A stretch of 64,000 nt of DNA from Palsa-892 sp035295845 (GCA_035295845.1 DATGIF010000031.1:165079-229078); one strand, 5' to 3'; shown: positions 43,754 through 52,207, numbered from the stretch's first letter. Notes: a model not told the origin generated them from the letters alone. Numbers and translations: made by a program.

Positions 43754-44449
43754 CTATTCGCGCGCCGAGCGGCTGAGCGAGAAGGCGGCCGCGCTCACCG
43801 CGATGCTGAGTGAGATCAGAATGAGCCCGAGGCCGAGCGCGAGTGAGAGATCCCCCTTGCCGGTCTCCAGCGCAATCGCCGTCGTCATGGTGCGGGTGAA
43901 TCCGCGGATGTTGCCGCCGACAATGATGATGGCCCCGACCTCGGCGATGGCCCGGCCGAAGGCGGCGAGAAACGCGGTCAGCAATCCGGCGCGGCCGATC
44001 ACGAACAGCTCGCCCACGCTGCGGCTGATCGAAGCGCCGTCGGTGCGCATGATGTCGCGATAATCCGTCCACAGCGCCGCGAGCGCGCGATGCACGAGCG
44101 CAATCACGATGGGCGTCGTGAGCGTGACTTGCGCAATGACCATGGCGGCGGGCGTGAACAGGAGGCCGCTGAATCCGAACGGTCCGGAGCGCGAAAGCAG
44201 GAGGTAGACCAGAAGCCCGACGACGACGGGCGGCAAGCCGAGCAACGCATTGACAACGACGATGACGCCTTGCCGGCCCCGGAATTTGCTCACGGCCAGC
44301 GCCCCGCCCAACGGCGCGCCGATGATCATCGCGATCGCGCTCGCCGACAGGCTGACGCCAAGCGATAGGATCACGATCTGGATCAGCTCAAGGTCGAGAC
44401 GTCTGATCAGGCCGACCGCAGTGAGGAAGGCATTGCCGATTTCGTGCAT
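43754..44449 (-). CDS. tupB: tungstate/molybdate ABC transporter permease
   Basis: A 231-residue inner-membrane permease with about five to six helices and the conserved cytoplasmic EAA-like loop around GRAGLLTAFLAAFGRAIAEVG, plus LLGLPPVVVGLLVYLLLSRSG. The ModB/TupB type fits its partner TupA. The two genes are convergent rather than in the usual tupA-tupB-tupC order, and no ATPase subunit is seen in the window. Confidence 0.9.
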   Translation of the reverse strand: MHEIGNAFLTAVGLIRRLDLELIQIVILSLGVSLSASAIAMIIGAPLGGALAVSKFRGRQGVIVVVNALLGLPPVVVGLLVYLLLSRSGPFGFSGLLFTPAAMVIAQVTLTTPIVIALVHRALAALWTDYRDIMRTDGASISRSVGELFVIGRAGLLTAFLAAFGRAIAEVGAIIIVGGNIRGFTRTMTTAIALETGKGDLSLALGLGLILISLSIAVSAAAFSLSRSARE

Positions 44450-44476
44450 CGGCGCCTATGTACAATTCGCAACGCC

Positions 44477-44509
44477 AAAACGAAAAGCCCGGCTGACGAA
44501 GCCGGGCTT
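44477..44509 (-). terminator. rho-independent terminator of the glycine-rich gene
   Basis: AAGCCCGGCT (44485-44494) pairs with AGCCGGGCTT (44500-44509) around a 5-base loop. On the minus strand the stem is followed by TTTTCGTTTT. It lies 25 bases past the stop of the 44534-44860 gene and before tupB. Confidence 0.8.
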
Positions 44510-44533
44510 GCCGCAGGCGATAGAGAAGATCGA

Positions 44534-44860
44534 TCAGTACGGGCAGAAGAACCGCGGGCGGCTCCAGCCCATCTGGTTGCCCCATTGATCGTAGACCGGA
44601 CGGCGCGCCCAGTAGCCGCCGGGGCAGCCCACCGGCATCGGCTCACCATAGCCCGTATAGGCCACGTAGCCGGGCGCGGGCTCGTAGCCGCCCCAGACGT
44701 AGCCGCGCGGCGCCGTCGCCATGGCGCCGAGCGCGAAAGCGCCGACACCAATGCCGACCCCGCATCCCCAGCCGCAGCCGGCCTGGGCCGGGCTCGAGGC
44801 GCCGGCCATTCCGATGGCGAGGGTGGAAGCGGTTGCGAGCGCAAAAAGAGCTTTCTTCAT
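44534..44860 (-). CDS. small secreted glycine/tyrosine-rich protein
   Basis: The 108-residue protein has a clear signal peptide (1-27, ending SSPAQA), then AGCGWGCGVGIGVGAFALGA, a possible membrane-inserting glycine zipper, and an aromatic/proline-rich tail ending RFFCPY. It resembles numerous short rhizobial exported proteins of unknown role. A perfect CRP-type palindrome lies about 95 bases upstream of its ATG. Confidence 0.72.
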   Translation of the reverse strand: MKKALFALATASTLAIGMAGASSPAQAGCGWGCGVGIGVGAFALGAMATAPRGYVWGGYEPAPGYVAYTGYGEPMPVGCPGGYWARRPVYDQWGNQMGWSRPRFFCPY

Positions 44861-44954
44861 GGGAAATTTCTCCTTTTGGGTTCCTCGGCGGCCGAACAGC
44901 CGCTGAGGTCTCGATTTCTTAGGATGGAGAATAGGCCCACAGGGTCCAGCAGGA

Positions 44955-44970
44955 TGTGATGCCCATCACA
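44955..44970. promoter_or_regulatory. CRP-type operator TGTGA-N6-TCACA
   Basis: TGTGATGCCCATCACA is an exact match to the two half-sites of the E. coli CRP consensus with the correct 6-base spacer. It lies in the 269-base gap between two minus-strand small secreted-protein genes, about 95 bases upstream of the glycine-rich gene. The window encodes one Crp/Fnr-family regulator (47741-48466), but its specificity is unknown. Confidence 0.6.
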
Positions 44971-45129
44971 AAATGGCGCATTTTAACGCCAGAGCCCGCA
45001 GCCCGGACCTGGCACCCGCATTGAACGCACAAGGTGAAAAAAGGTTCTCGGCCGGCGCGGCTTAGTCCCGCGCCCCCCGCGGGTGGCTCGGTCATTTAAG
45101 CGTCTATCGGCCGAGGCTGGTCGGCCCGA

Positions 45130-45354
45130 TTAATAAGTGCAAGGCTTGCAGGTGCAGCGTCCGTCCTTGCATTCGTTCTGCGTTCCCATGGGGCATTTGC
45201 GGCCTTCCGCTCTGCAGCCGATGGTTTCGATCGGGGTCAGGTTTTCCGCCGCGGCCTTTATTTTCGAAGCCGCCAACGGCGCGGCGTCAGCTCCCGAAGC
45301 GAGTGTCCCTGCAAACAGCATCGTTGCCGCGAATACGATCAAGCAGTAGCGCAT
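45130..45354 (-). CDS. small secreted six-cysteine peptide
   Basis: A 74-residue precursor with a signal peptide (1-24, ending ASGADA), then a short alanine/lysine stretch and a compact C-terminus with six cysteines in the order C-x6-C-x7-C-x4-C-x-C-x2-C, ending CKPCTY. That suggests three disulfides or a metal site. I do not recognise the family. The ATG at 45354 has GGGAGAAG upstream. It may be co-transcribed toward the CRP site and glycine-rich gene, but the gap is 269 bases. Confidence 0.68.
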   Translation of the reverse strand: MRYCLIVFAATMLFAGTLASGADAAPLAASKIKAAAENLTPIETIGCRAEGRKCPMGTQNECKDGRCTCKPCTY

Positions 45355-45485
45355 CGGCTTCTCCCGGGTTTTTATTGGCGAAACGCGGAAAATTTTCACA
45401 GGAAAGGACACGCGGTCAAGTGCTACGGCATAGCTGGTAGTACCGAGCCACCGCCGGACGCTATTTTTTTGAAGTCGAGGTTTCG

Positions 45486-46244
45486 ATGCGTTTCAGTCAT
45501 TTGGCTTTTCAATGCGCGAGCGCGTTGCTTTTGTGCGCGGCAAGTTTGCGCGCTGAAACCGGCGCGCCTTGCCGCGCCGAGAATTACGAAAATCGCGGCT
45601 TCGTTGTTTGCGAATTCGATCTCAAACACTACGATCTCAAGCTTTTCTGGAAGAATTCTAACGGCGAAGCCTATGGCTCGCTGCAGAATATCCCCCACAG
45701 CAATCAACCCAACGGTGCCCCGCTCGTCTTTGCCACCAATGGCGGCATGTACCGGCCCGACCGTTCGCCTGTCGGACTTTACATCGAGAACGGGCGGACG
45801 CTGCAGAATGCGATCACCGGCTCGGGCACGGGAAATTTCTATCTGAAGCCCAACGGCATATTTTTCGCGAGCGGAGAAAGCGCCGGCATCCTGGAAACGG
45901 GCCGTTTTCTGCACGAGCATCTTCACGCGGACAACGCCACGCAATCAGGCCCGATGCTGGTGATCAACGGCCGCCTGCATCCGCGCTTTTCGCTCACAAG
46001 CCTGTCGGAAAAAATCAGAAACGGCGTCGGCATCACCGGCGAGAAGAAAGTCGTGTTTGCGATCTCCGACGATCCCGTCACATTCACGGTGTTCGCGAAA
46101 TTCTTCCGCGATCAATTGCATTGCCCCGACGCGCTCTATCTCGACGGCAGCATATCGAGCATTTACGCGCCTTCCGTCCATCGCGCCGATTATCTCTGGC
46201 CGCTCGGGCCCATCATCGCGGTCTACGCACACGGTCAGCCGTAA
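45486..46244 (+). CDS. phosphodiester glycosidase-family (NAGPA/DUF2233) secreted protein
   Basis: The 252-residue protein has a signal peptide (1-23, ending SLRAE) and the phosphodiester glycosidase fold hallmarks: VFATNGGMYRPDRSPVGLYI, FYLKPNGIFF, SGPMLVINGRLHP, and LYLDGSISSIYAP. The NGGMY and LDG segments carry the predicted active-site residues. The family includes N-acetylglucosamine-1-phosphodiester glycosidase and bacterial wall or exopolysaccharide proteins. Its 3' end overlaps the convergent amidase by ten bases. Confidence 0.85.
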   Translation: MRFSHLAFQCASALLLCAASLRAETGAPCRAENYENRGFVVCEFDLKHYDLKLFWKNSNGEAYGSLQNIPHSNQPNGAPLVFATNGGMYRPDRSPVGLYIENGRTLQNAITGSGTGNFYLKPNGIFFASGESAGILETGRFLHEHLHADNATQSGPMLVINGRLHPRFSLTSLSEKIRNGVGITGEKKVVFAISDDPVTFTVFAKFFRDQLHCPDALYLDGSISSIYAPSVHRADYLWPLGPIIAVYAHGQP

Positions 46245-47662
46245 ACTTGTGGCCGTCTTTTGCTCCAAGGCTGCGCCTTTTCGAGCTGCGCCGCGAGCGC
46301 GAGCAATACATGCTCCTCGCCGAAGCGGCCGACGAATTGCAGGCCGATCGGCAGGCCCGATTTCGACCAGGCGAGCGGCAGGCTGATTGCCGGCTGACCG
46401 GTAATGTTCTGCAGTACCGTGAACGGCAAGTACCCGATGATCGGCGCGAATGCTTTCATTAGATCTGTCTCTTCGAGATTGATGCTGCCGATCTTGATCG
46501 GCGGCTGTGAGAGCACCGGCGTGATCCAAGCGTCGTAAGGCTGCTGCCAGCGCGCGACGTGGCGCGAAAGGCCCTGCAACATTGTCCAGTTGAGCTGGTA
46601 CTGCGCGGCAAGAACCGTCCTGCCGTATTGATACATGCCCCAGCTAAGGCCTTCGATCTGCTCCCGCGCGGGCGTCTGGCCGGATTCCTTGGCGATGAAA
46701 TCGATCAGCATCGCGAGGATCGACGCCCAGATCGGCAGGAAAGTGGCGCCGATGACGGCCGGCGACACTTGCGGCATCGCCTCCTCGACGTGATGGCCAA
46801 GTTTTTCGCAAAGCCTTGCCGCGGCTTCCGCCGCCGCCTCGCATTCGGGGTCCAACGCAGTGCCGTCGAGCCGCTTGCCCGTAAACGCGATGCGGAGTTT
46901 CTTAGGCTTTTTCGCAATCGCCTTCAGATAAGGCCCGGGTGGCGGCGGCGCGGCATAGGGATCGCCGATCTCGGGACCGTGCGTCGCATCAAGTATCGCC
47001 GCCGCATCGCGTACGCTGCGGCACACCACGTGCTCGACGAGCAGGCCGCCCATGACGTCGCCGACGACTGGCCCAAGCGGATTGCGCCCGCGCGTGGGCT
47101 TTAGCCCGACGAGACCGCAGCATGACGCGGGAATGCGAATCGAGCCGCCGCCGTCATTGGCATGCGCGATCGGCACAATGCCTGCCGCGACGGCCGCGGC
47201 CGATCCGCCCGAGGAGCCGCCGGTCGAGTGATCGAGATTCCAGGGGTTGCGCGCCGGGCCGTAAAGTTTCGACTCGGTGAGCGGCACGAGGCCGTATTCC
47301 GGCACGTTGGTCTTGCCGAGCGGAATGAGGCCTGCCGTCTCGAAACGCGTGACGAGCGTCGAGTCGAAGCCGGCCGGAGCCGCTGGCGCGAAGCGCGAAC
47401 CGCTGCGGTTCGGCCAGCCTTTCTTGAAGCCAAGAATGTCTTTCAAAAGCATCGGTACGCCGGCGAAAGCACCGCCGAGCTTTGCCTTCGCGCGCGCCCG
47501 CGCGCTGTCGTAGGCTTTGAATACGACAGCGTTGAGTTTCGAATTGTGCCGTTCGATTCGCTCGATCGCGGCCTCCACGAGCTCGACGGGCTTCACCTTT
47601 TTCTTGCGTACGAGCTCGGCAAGGCCGACGCCGTCATAGTCCGAATAGTCCGCAAACCCCAT
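46235..47662 (-). CDS. amidase-signature family hydrolase
   Basis: The 475-residue AS-family amidase has the Ser-cisSer-Lys triad: lysine in VPMLLKDILGFKK (about 75), cis-Ser in STGGSSGGSAAAVAAG, and nucleophile Ser in DGGGSIRIPASCCGLVG. GCFDxT-type closure is replaced by VLQNITGQPAISLPLAWSKS near the C-terminus. It hydrolyses amides, and could be of GatA-like or nylon-oligomer/aryl-amide type; it lacks GatB/C neighbours so is not tRNA-linked. Overlaps the convergent glycosidase gene by ten bases. Confidence 0.92.
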   Translation of the reverse strand: MGFADYSDYDGVGLAELVRKKKVKPVELVEAAIERIERHNSKLNAVVFKAYDSARARAKAKLGGAFAGVPMLLKDILGFKKGWPNRSGSRFAPAAPAGFDSTLVTRFETAGLIPLGKTNVPEYGLVPLTESKLYGPARNPWNLDHSTGGSSGGSAAAVAAGIVPIAHANDGGGSIRIPASCCGLVGLKPTRGRNPLGPVVGDVMGGLLVEHVVCRSVRDAAAILDATHGPEIGDPYAAPPPPGPYLKAIAKKPKKLRIAFTGKRLDGTALDPECEAAAEAAARLCEKLGHHVEEAMPQVSPAVIGATFLPIWASILAMLIDFIAKESGQTPAREQIEGLSWGMYQYGRTVLAAQYQLNWTMLQGLSRHVARWQQPYDAWITPVLSQPPIKIGSINLEETDLMKAFAPIIGYLPFTVLQNITGQPAISLPLAWSKSGLPIGLQFVGRFGEEHVLLALAAQLEKAQPWSKRRPQVYG

Positions 47663-47740
47663 CCCATCCTCCCCGCGAAGGCACGGGAAGGTAGGCCACG
47701 GGCCGTGTCCTTGTCACGGCTTCAAACGGGGTCTTGTCGG

Positions 47741-48466
47741 CTAGGACGCGGAACCGGAGCGGGGGAAATATTCGTCGATTTGCTCGCGCATGGTCCGGTA
47801 ACATTCGCAGGCAACGCTTTCGAGGCCTTCGCGGTCGACGATCTCGACCCGGCCGCGGCGATAGCGCAAATAGCCGCGTTCCTGCAGGCCTTGCGCGATC
47901 AGCGTCACCGTTGTCCGCCGCACACCGAGCATCTGCGCGAGGAATTCCTGCGTGAGCGGAATCGTGTTGCTGTCGATGCGGTCGCGCGTCTGCAACAGCC
48001 AGCGCGCGAGGCGTTGGTCAGCGTCGTGAAAGGCATTGCAGGCGGCCGCCTGCTGCACCTGCGCGAGCAGCAATTCGTTGTAGCGGACGAGAACGTCGCG
48101 GAGCATCTCGCTGCTCCGCACCCTTTCCTGAAACTGCCCGGTCGCGATCTTCGCGGCGGTGCCGCCGACCTGCACGATGGCGCGCCGGAAAGCGTGCCGC
48201 GGCCCGAAGCCGGCCATCGCGCCGACCGCGCCTTCGCGCCCGACGGTTGCCGTCTCGATGATCTTGCCGCCCTTGTTCATCACGGTGACGAGCGAGATCA
48301 TCCCGCTGTGGGGAAAATAGATATCGTCGATATCGTCGCCCTGTTCTTGCAGCAGCTTGCCTTGGTCGAGAGGCACTTCCTCGAGGTGAGGCTCAAGGAG
48401 TGCCCGCCCTGCATCACCGAGCACGGCGAGGAGACGATTGCGGCCGGTGGAAAGCGACTGTTCCAT
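47741..48466 (-). CDS. Crp/Fnr-family transcriptional regulator
   Basis: The 241-residue protein has an N-terminal cyclic-nucleotide-binding-like domain (LLQEQGDDIDDIYFPHSGMI, VGREGAVG) and a C-terminal winged helix-turn-helix (PLTQEFLAQMLGVRRTTVTL, with IAQGLQERGYLRYRRGRVEI). No FNR-type cysteine cluster is present at the N-terminus, so it is probably not an oxygen sensor. The VRRTTVT recognition helix is typical of a common rhizobial branch of unknown effector. The ATG at 48466 has GGAGAAAG upstream. Confidence 0.9.
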   Translation of the reverse strand: MEQSLSTGRNRLLAVLGDAGRALLEPHLEEVPLDQGKLLQEQGDDIDDIYFPHSGMISLVTVMNKGGKIIETATVGREGAVGAMAGFGPRHAFRRAIVQVGGTAAKIATGQFQERVRSSEMLRDVLVRYNELLLAQVQQAAACNAFHDADQRLARWLLQTRDRIDSNTIPLTQEFLAQMLGVRRTTVTLIAQGLQERGYLRYRRGRVEIVDREGLESVACECYRTMREQIDEYFPRSGSAS

Positions 48467-48654
48467 TACCGTATCTTTCTCCCCAGCCAACGGCATGCGT
48501 GTAGCGCCGCCGTATCTTCAAAACATCGCCTCACGCAACAATCGAAATACCGCAGTAATAAAAACGCCCGAATCGCGTCTCGGTTCCAAAGCGAACACAA
48601 TTGCGGAAGCGGGAAAGCTGTGAGAAGTTCCGCGCCAGCGAAGGGGTGATTTTC

Positions 48655-49059
48655 ATGCGTTGCGTCACGGGCGCGTTGCTGTTGTCGCTGCCGTTGTTGT
48701 TTGTCACTCCGGTGCGCGCGGAACTGTCGCAAAAGGCGATCGAATATCTCAAGCAGATCGGGGTCGATCCCGAATCGGCGCGCGTGAAAGCGGTCACCGA
48801 TGACGTCGTTCCCGACCGTCAGGGAAAGCTGGTGAGCCTCGAAGAGCTGGCGCTGCACAAGAACGCCTTCGCGATTCACCGCTTCATCGCAACGCGAAAC
48901 TTTTTGCGCGCCTATCAGGCCGACAACAACACGCGCATTCCTTCCGCCGACGATTACGAGTCGTCGTTCCTGACCAAGGAAGAAAGGGCGATCGTGCGGC
49001 CCGCCTTTCGCAAGGCGGGAGACGAGCTCTATCTCGACTCGTTGAACCAGAAACGATGA
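48655..49059 (+). CDS. secreted protein of an unnamed domain family (paralogue of 38542-39249)
   Basis: The 134-residue product has a signal peptide (1-22, ending VTPVRAE) followed directly by the same ~85-residue domain as the C-terminus of the 38542-39249 protein: EYLKQIGVDPESARVKAV, LVSLEELALHKNAFAIHRFI, and DYESSFLTKEERAIV. There is no proline-rich linker. The ATG at 48655 has AAGGGG upstream. Its stop overlaps the next gene as ATGA. I know no function for it. Confidence 0.75.
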   Translation: MRCVTGALLLSLPLLFVTPVRAELSQKAIEYLKQIGVDPESARVKAVTDDVVPDRQGKLVSLEELALHKNAFAIHRFIATRNFLRAYQADNNTRIPSADDYESSFLTKEERAIVRPAFRKAGDELYLDSLNQKR

Positions 49060-49757
49060 TGCCGAAGGCGCTCCTGTTCGATGTGTTCGGCACGCTGGTC
49101 GATTGGCGCGCGGGAATTGCACGCGAAGCCGAGAAGTATCTGGCGCCGCTCGGCCATGCGGTTGACTGGTCCGCCTTCGCGGACGCTTGGCGCGCCGAAT
49201 ACCAGCCGGCGATGGAGGAAGTGCGCGCGGGCCGCATTCCGTTCAGCAAGCTCGATGTGCTGCACCGCTATAATCTCGAACGCATCCTGCCGCACTTCGG
49301 CGTCAAAAGCGCGCCCGAGAAAACGCTTGCCGCGCTCAATCTCGGCTGGCACCGGCTCGATGCCTGGCCCGACGTGAGCAAAGGGCTGAACCGGCTGAGG
49401 AAAAATTTCCTGATCGCGCCGGTTTCCAACGGCAATATTTCGCTGATGGTCGATCTCGCGCGCCACAATGGTTTTCCCTGGGACGCGATCCTGGGCGCCG
49501 AGGTCGCCGGCGATTACAAGCCGAAGCCGCGCGTTTATCTCGCTGCCTGCGAGGCGTTCGATTTGCCGCCGCAGCAATGCGTTATGGTTGCCTCGCACTC
49601 GAGCGATCTTGCCGCGGCGGCGGCGTGCGGTCTCGGCACCGCGCATATCGCGCGGCCAGATGAGGCAGGGCCGGGCAGGGGCGAGAGTGCGCCGAAAACC
49701 AAGGTCGATCTCGCGGCAAGCTCGATCGAAAATCTCGCCGATCAACTCAGCGCTTAG
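49056..49757 (+). CDS. haloacid dehalogenase, type II-like
   Basis: A 233-residue HAD-superfamily protein. The nucleophile aspartate is in ALLFDVFGTLVDWR, SNGNISLMVDLARHNGF holds motif II, and DYKPKPRVYLAACEAF the lysine motif III, followed by VMVASHSSDLAAAAACGLGTA. It resembles L-2-haloacid dehalogenases; other HAD phosphatase roles cannot be excluded. Translation is likely coupled to the preceding gene (ATGA overlap). Confidence 0.9.
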   Translation: MMPKALLFDVFGTLVDWRAGIAREAEKYLAPLGHAVDWSAFADAWRAEYQPAMEEVRAGRIPFSKLDVLHRYNLERILPHFGVKSAPEKTLAALNLGWHRLDAWPDVSKGLNRLRKNFLIAPVSNGNISLMVDLARHNGFPWDAILGAEVAGDYKPKPRVYLAACEAFDLPPQQCVMVASHSSDLAAAAACGLGTAHIARPDEAGPGRGESAPKTKVDLAASSIENLADQLSA

Positions 49758-49766
49758 GAGTATCCT

Positions 49767-50390
49767 ATGGCCGATCTCACGCTCTATCATGCCCCGCAAT
49801 CGCGCTCCGCCAGCGCGTTGTGGATGCTCGAGGAAGTCGGCGAGCCTTGCGAACTCGAGATCTTTCGTTTCGACAACGGCAGCTTGCGCACGCCCGAATA
49901 CCTCGCGATCAACCCGATGGGAAAAGTCCCGGCGCTGAAACACGGGGAGGCGGTCATCACTGAATCAGCGGCCATTTGTTGCTATCTGGCCGACACCTTC
50001 CCGCGGGCGAAACTCAACATTCCGGTGGGCGATCCGCGCCGCGGACCATATTTGAAGTGGCTGTTTTACGGACCGAGCTGCTTCGAACCTGCGGTCATCG
50101 ACCGGATGCTGAAACGCGAGCCGGGCGAGCGTTCGGCCATCGGCTGGGGAAGTCTCGACCTCGTGCTCGACACGATTTCCAAGGCGATCGGGAAGGGCCC
50201 CTATCTTTTCGGCGATCAGTTCACCGCCGCGGACCTCATCATCGGCGGCGGCCTGCGCTGGGGCATGATGACGAGAAACGTGCCGGCGCGCCCGGAATTT
50301 TCCGCCTATGCAGAGCGCGTCGGCGCCCGGCCGGCGGCGAAGCGGGCCAACGCAAAGGACAGGGAAATCGCCGCGGCGCAGAAGAAGTGA
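49767..50390 (+). CDS. glutathione S-transferase family protein
   Basis: The 207-residue protein has the N-terminal thioredoxin-like domain (LTLYHAPQSRSASALWMLEE, INPMGKVPALKHGEAVITES) and the C-terminal helical domain (KGPYLFGDQFTAADLIIGGG). The dehalogenase is nine bases upstream, which would fit a small detoxification unit, though the substrate is unknown. Confidence 0.9.
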   Translation: MADLTLYHAPQSRSASALWMLEEVGEPCELEIFRFDNGSLRTPEYLAINPMGKVPALKHGEAVITESAAICCYLADTFPRAKLNIPVGDPRRGPYLKWLFYGPSCFEPAVIDRMLKREPGERSAIGWGSLDLVLDTISKAIGKGPYLFGDQFTAADLIIGGGLRWGMMTRNVPARPEFSAYAERVGARPAAKRANAKDREIAAAQKK

Positions 50391-50512
50391 GGTTCAGGCC
50401 GCCTTCATCGCGCGGTGTCCGGCCATCAACACGCGAGGATTTGCAGCGCGATATAGCCCGGCAGCATCATCATGATGACGCCGCCGAGCACGACCTCCTG
50501 GAGCGCCTTCCT

Positions 50513-51307
50513 TCAGCTTTCCACGATCTGCCGGTAGAGATGCCAGGTGGCGTGGCCGAGCACCGGCATCACAATCGCGAGCCCGACGAAGAAGGGCAGC
50601 GAGCCGATCACCAACAATGCCGCGACGATCAGCCCCCATTCCGCCATCGCCACGGGGTTTTTGATCGCCGCGCGGACCGACGTTTCGACCGCGACCCAGG
50701 CGCCGACATCGCGGTCAAGCAGGAGCGGGAACGAAATGGCGCTGATTACGAGCGTCACCAGCGCGAACAGGAATCCGATGCCGTTGCCGATCACGATCAG
50801 CCACCAGCCTTGCGAGGTGGTCATCACCTCGTGCAGGAACTGGCTGATTGAATCCGGCGCGTTGAGGCCGAACAGCGATTGATAAATCGCCTGCGCCGTG
50901 TAGAGCCAGCTCAGGAAGATGATCATCAGGAGAATGCCGAGCGCGGTAATGGCGCCGATCGACGGCGACTTCAGCACGTCGAAGACATGCCACCAGGAGG
51001 AGTCGAGTCCGGCTTCGCGCCGGCGGCTCAATTCGTAAAGTCCGACGGCCGCGATCGGACCGACAATCGCGAAGCCCGTGATCAGCGGAAACAGGAGCGG
51101 CAGCACCGCGTAGCCGATCGCGAGCCGGCCGAGCACGAGGCCGATGATCGGATAGATCAGGCAGACGAAGATCACATGCGTCGGGATCGCCGCGAAGTCG
51201 TCCCATCCGGCACGCAGCGCGCGCTTCAAATCGTCGATGCCAATTTTGCGGATGACGGGATGCAGAGGGCGCTCGCTCGCGCCTGCGATCACATGGAAGC
51301 TGGCCAT
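50513..51307 (-). CDS. DUF2189-family membrane protein
   Basis: The 264-residue protein has about six membrane helices and the DUF2189 pattern: a short cytoplasmic N-terminus (GIDDLKRALRAGWDDFAAIP), then paired helices such as THVIFVCLIYPIIGLVLGRL, and C-terminal LPFFVGLAIVMPVLGHATWH. The family is conserved in alphaproteobacteria with no assigned function. Beyond its TGA stop the same frame stays open for 28 more hydrophobic codons (see findings). Confidence 0.85.
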   Translation of the reverse strand: MASFHVIAGASERPLHPVIRKIGIDDLKRALRAGWDDFAAIPTHVIFVCLIYPIIGLVLGRLAIGYAVLPLLFPLITGFAIVGPIAAVGLYELSRRREAGLDSSWWHVFDVLKSPSIGAITALGILLMIIFLSWLYTAQAIYQSLFGLNAPDSISQFLHEVMTTSQGWWLIVIGNGIGFLFALVTLVISAISFPLLLDRDVGAWVAVETSVRAAIKNPVAMAEWGLIVAALLVIGSLPFFVGLAIVMPVLGHATWHLYRQIVES

Positions 51308-51519
51308 GGGCGTTCCTCCTGAATAACGGGCTTCAGGGGAAGCGCGCGTGGATCGGCAGAGCGCCGGTCTCGCTCGCGCGGACCCGCATTGCCCGGTTTA
51401 TCTAGACGCCGCCGCCGGCTTTTGGTTCCAACCGTCGACGGACGGCTAAGCAGGCGAAGGATACGCCCTTCACGGCCGCAAGGCGAGCGGCCGTTGCGGC
51501 CAGGATCGCCGGCTTCCGG

Positions 51520-51687
51520 TTACAGGTGCCCGAGCAAAATGAGGATAAGGATGATGATCAGGAGAATGCCGACAGCGCCCATGCCTCGATGACCATAGCC
51601 ATAGCCGTAACCGCGGCCGAAGCCTCGGCGGCCGCCGAACAACAGAACAACGATCAAAATCAGAAGGATTAGCCCGAGCAATGACAT
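51520..51687 (-). CDS. DUF3309-like small hydrophobic protein
   Basis: A 55-residue protein: hydrophobic N-terminus MSLLGLILLILIVVLLFG, a glycine/tyrosine/arginine loop (RRGFGRGYGYGYGHRGM), then a second hydrophobic segment (AVGILLIIILILILLGHL). This is the DUF3309 layout of two short membrane helices. AGGGAGGG lies just upstream of the ATG. Function unknown; many such genes are stress-induced. Confidence 0.75.
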   Translation of the reverse strand: MSLLGLILLILIVVLLFGGRRGFGRGYGYGYGHRGMGAVGILLIIILILILLGHL

Positions 51688-51759
51688 GACGCCCTCCCTG
51701 GTTTCTCAATCCCGAAATCGAGAGCCGTGAACGTATTGAATGTCATCGCACGGCGTTTG

Positions 51760-52071
51760 TCATCCCGATTTACCGAACTCCTTGCGCAGCTCGATTTTCG
51801 CGCGCTTGAGCGTGCGCTTGCGCGCGGCGGGAAGGTTCTTGCCGGCGCGGTTGAGATAGAAGGTGAGCATTGAAAGCGCCGAACGATAGGGATCGGCCTT
51901 GCGCCGCCGGCTCTTTTCGGCCGAGCGCTTGAGCGAGCGCGCGATTTTCTTCGGGTCTTTGAGGGTGAATACGCCCTTGTCGAGATCAAGCGCATTGCTG
52001 TGCGTCGTCACGTAGGCCGACCAGCGGCGGCGGCTCTGGCGGGGTTTCCTGCGGGAAGATGTGCGCGGCAT
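51760..52071 (-). CDS. DUF3175 basic protein
   Basis: The 103-residue, lysine/arginine-rich protein matches the DUF3175 pattern: RRRWSAYVTTHSNALDLDKG, FTLKDPKKIARSLKRSAEKS, then DPYRSALSMLTFYLNRAGKN and a basic tail. No signal peptide. The family is found in Hyphomicrobiales with no defined role; nucleic-acid binding is only a guess from the charge. Confidence 0.82.
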   Translation of the reverse strand: MPRTSSRRKPRQSRRRWSAYVTTHSNALDLDKGVFTLKDPKKIARSLKRSAEKSRRRKADPYRSALSMLTFYLNRAGKNLPAARKRTLKRAKIELRKEFGKSG

Positions 52072-52207
52072 GGCTCACTCCGGAATGCATCGCAATGCGG
52101 AATAACGGCCCGCTTCGCCAAGCGTTCCCTAGCTTTACCCGGCGGTTACGGGCAGCTAGCCTTTTGGCATCCGGGCGAATCCACAATCGTCCGGCCGGGA
52201 GGAAATT

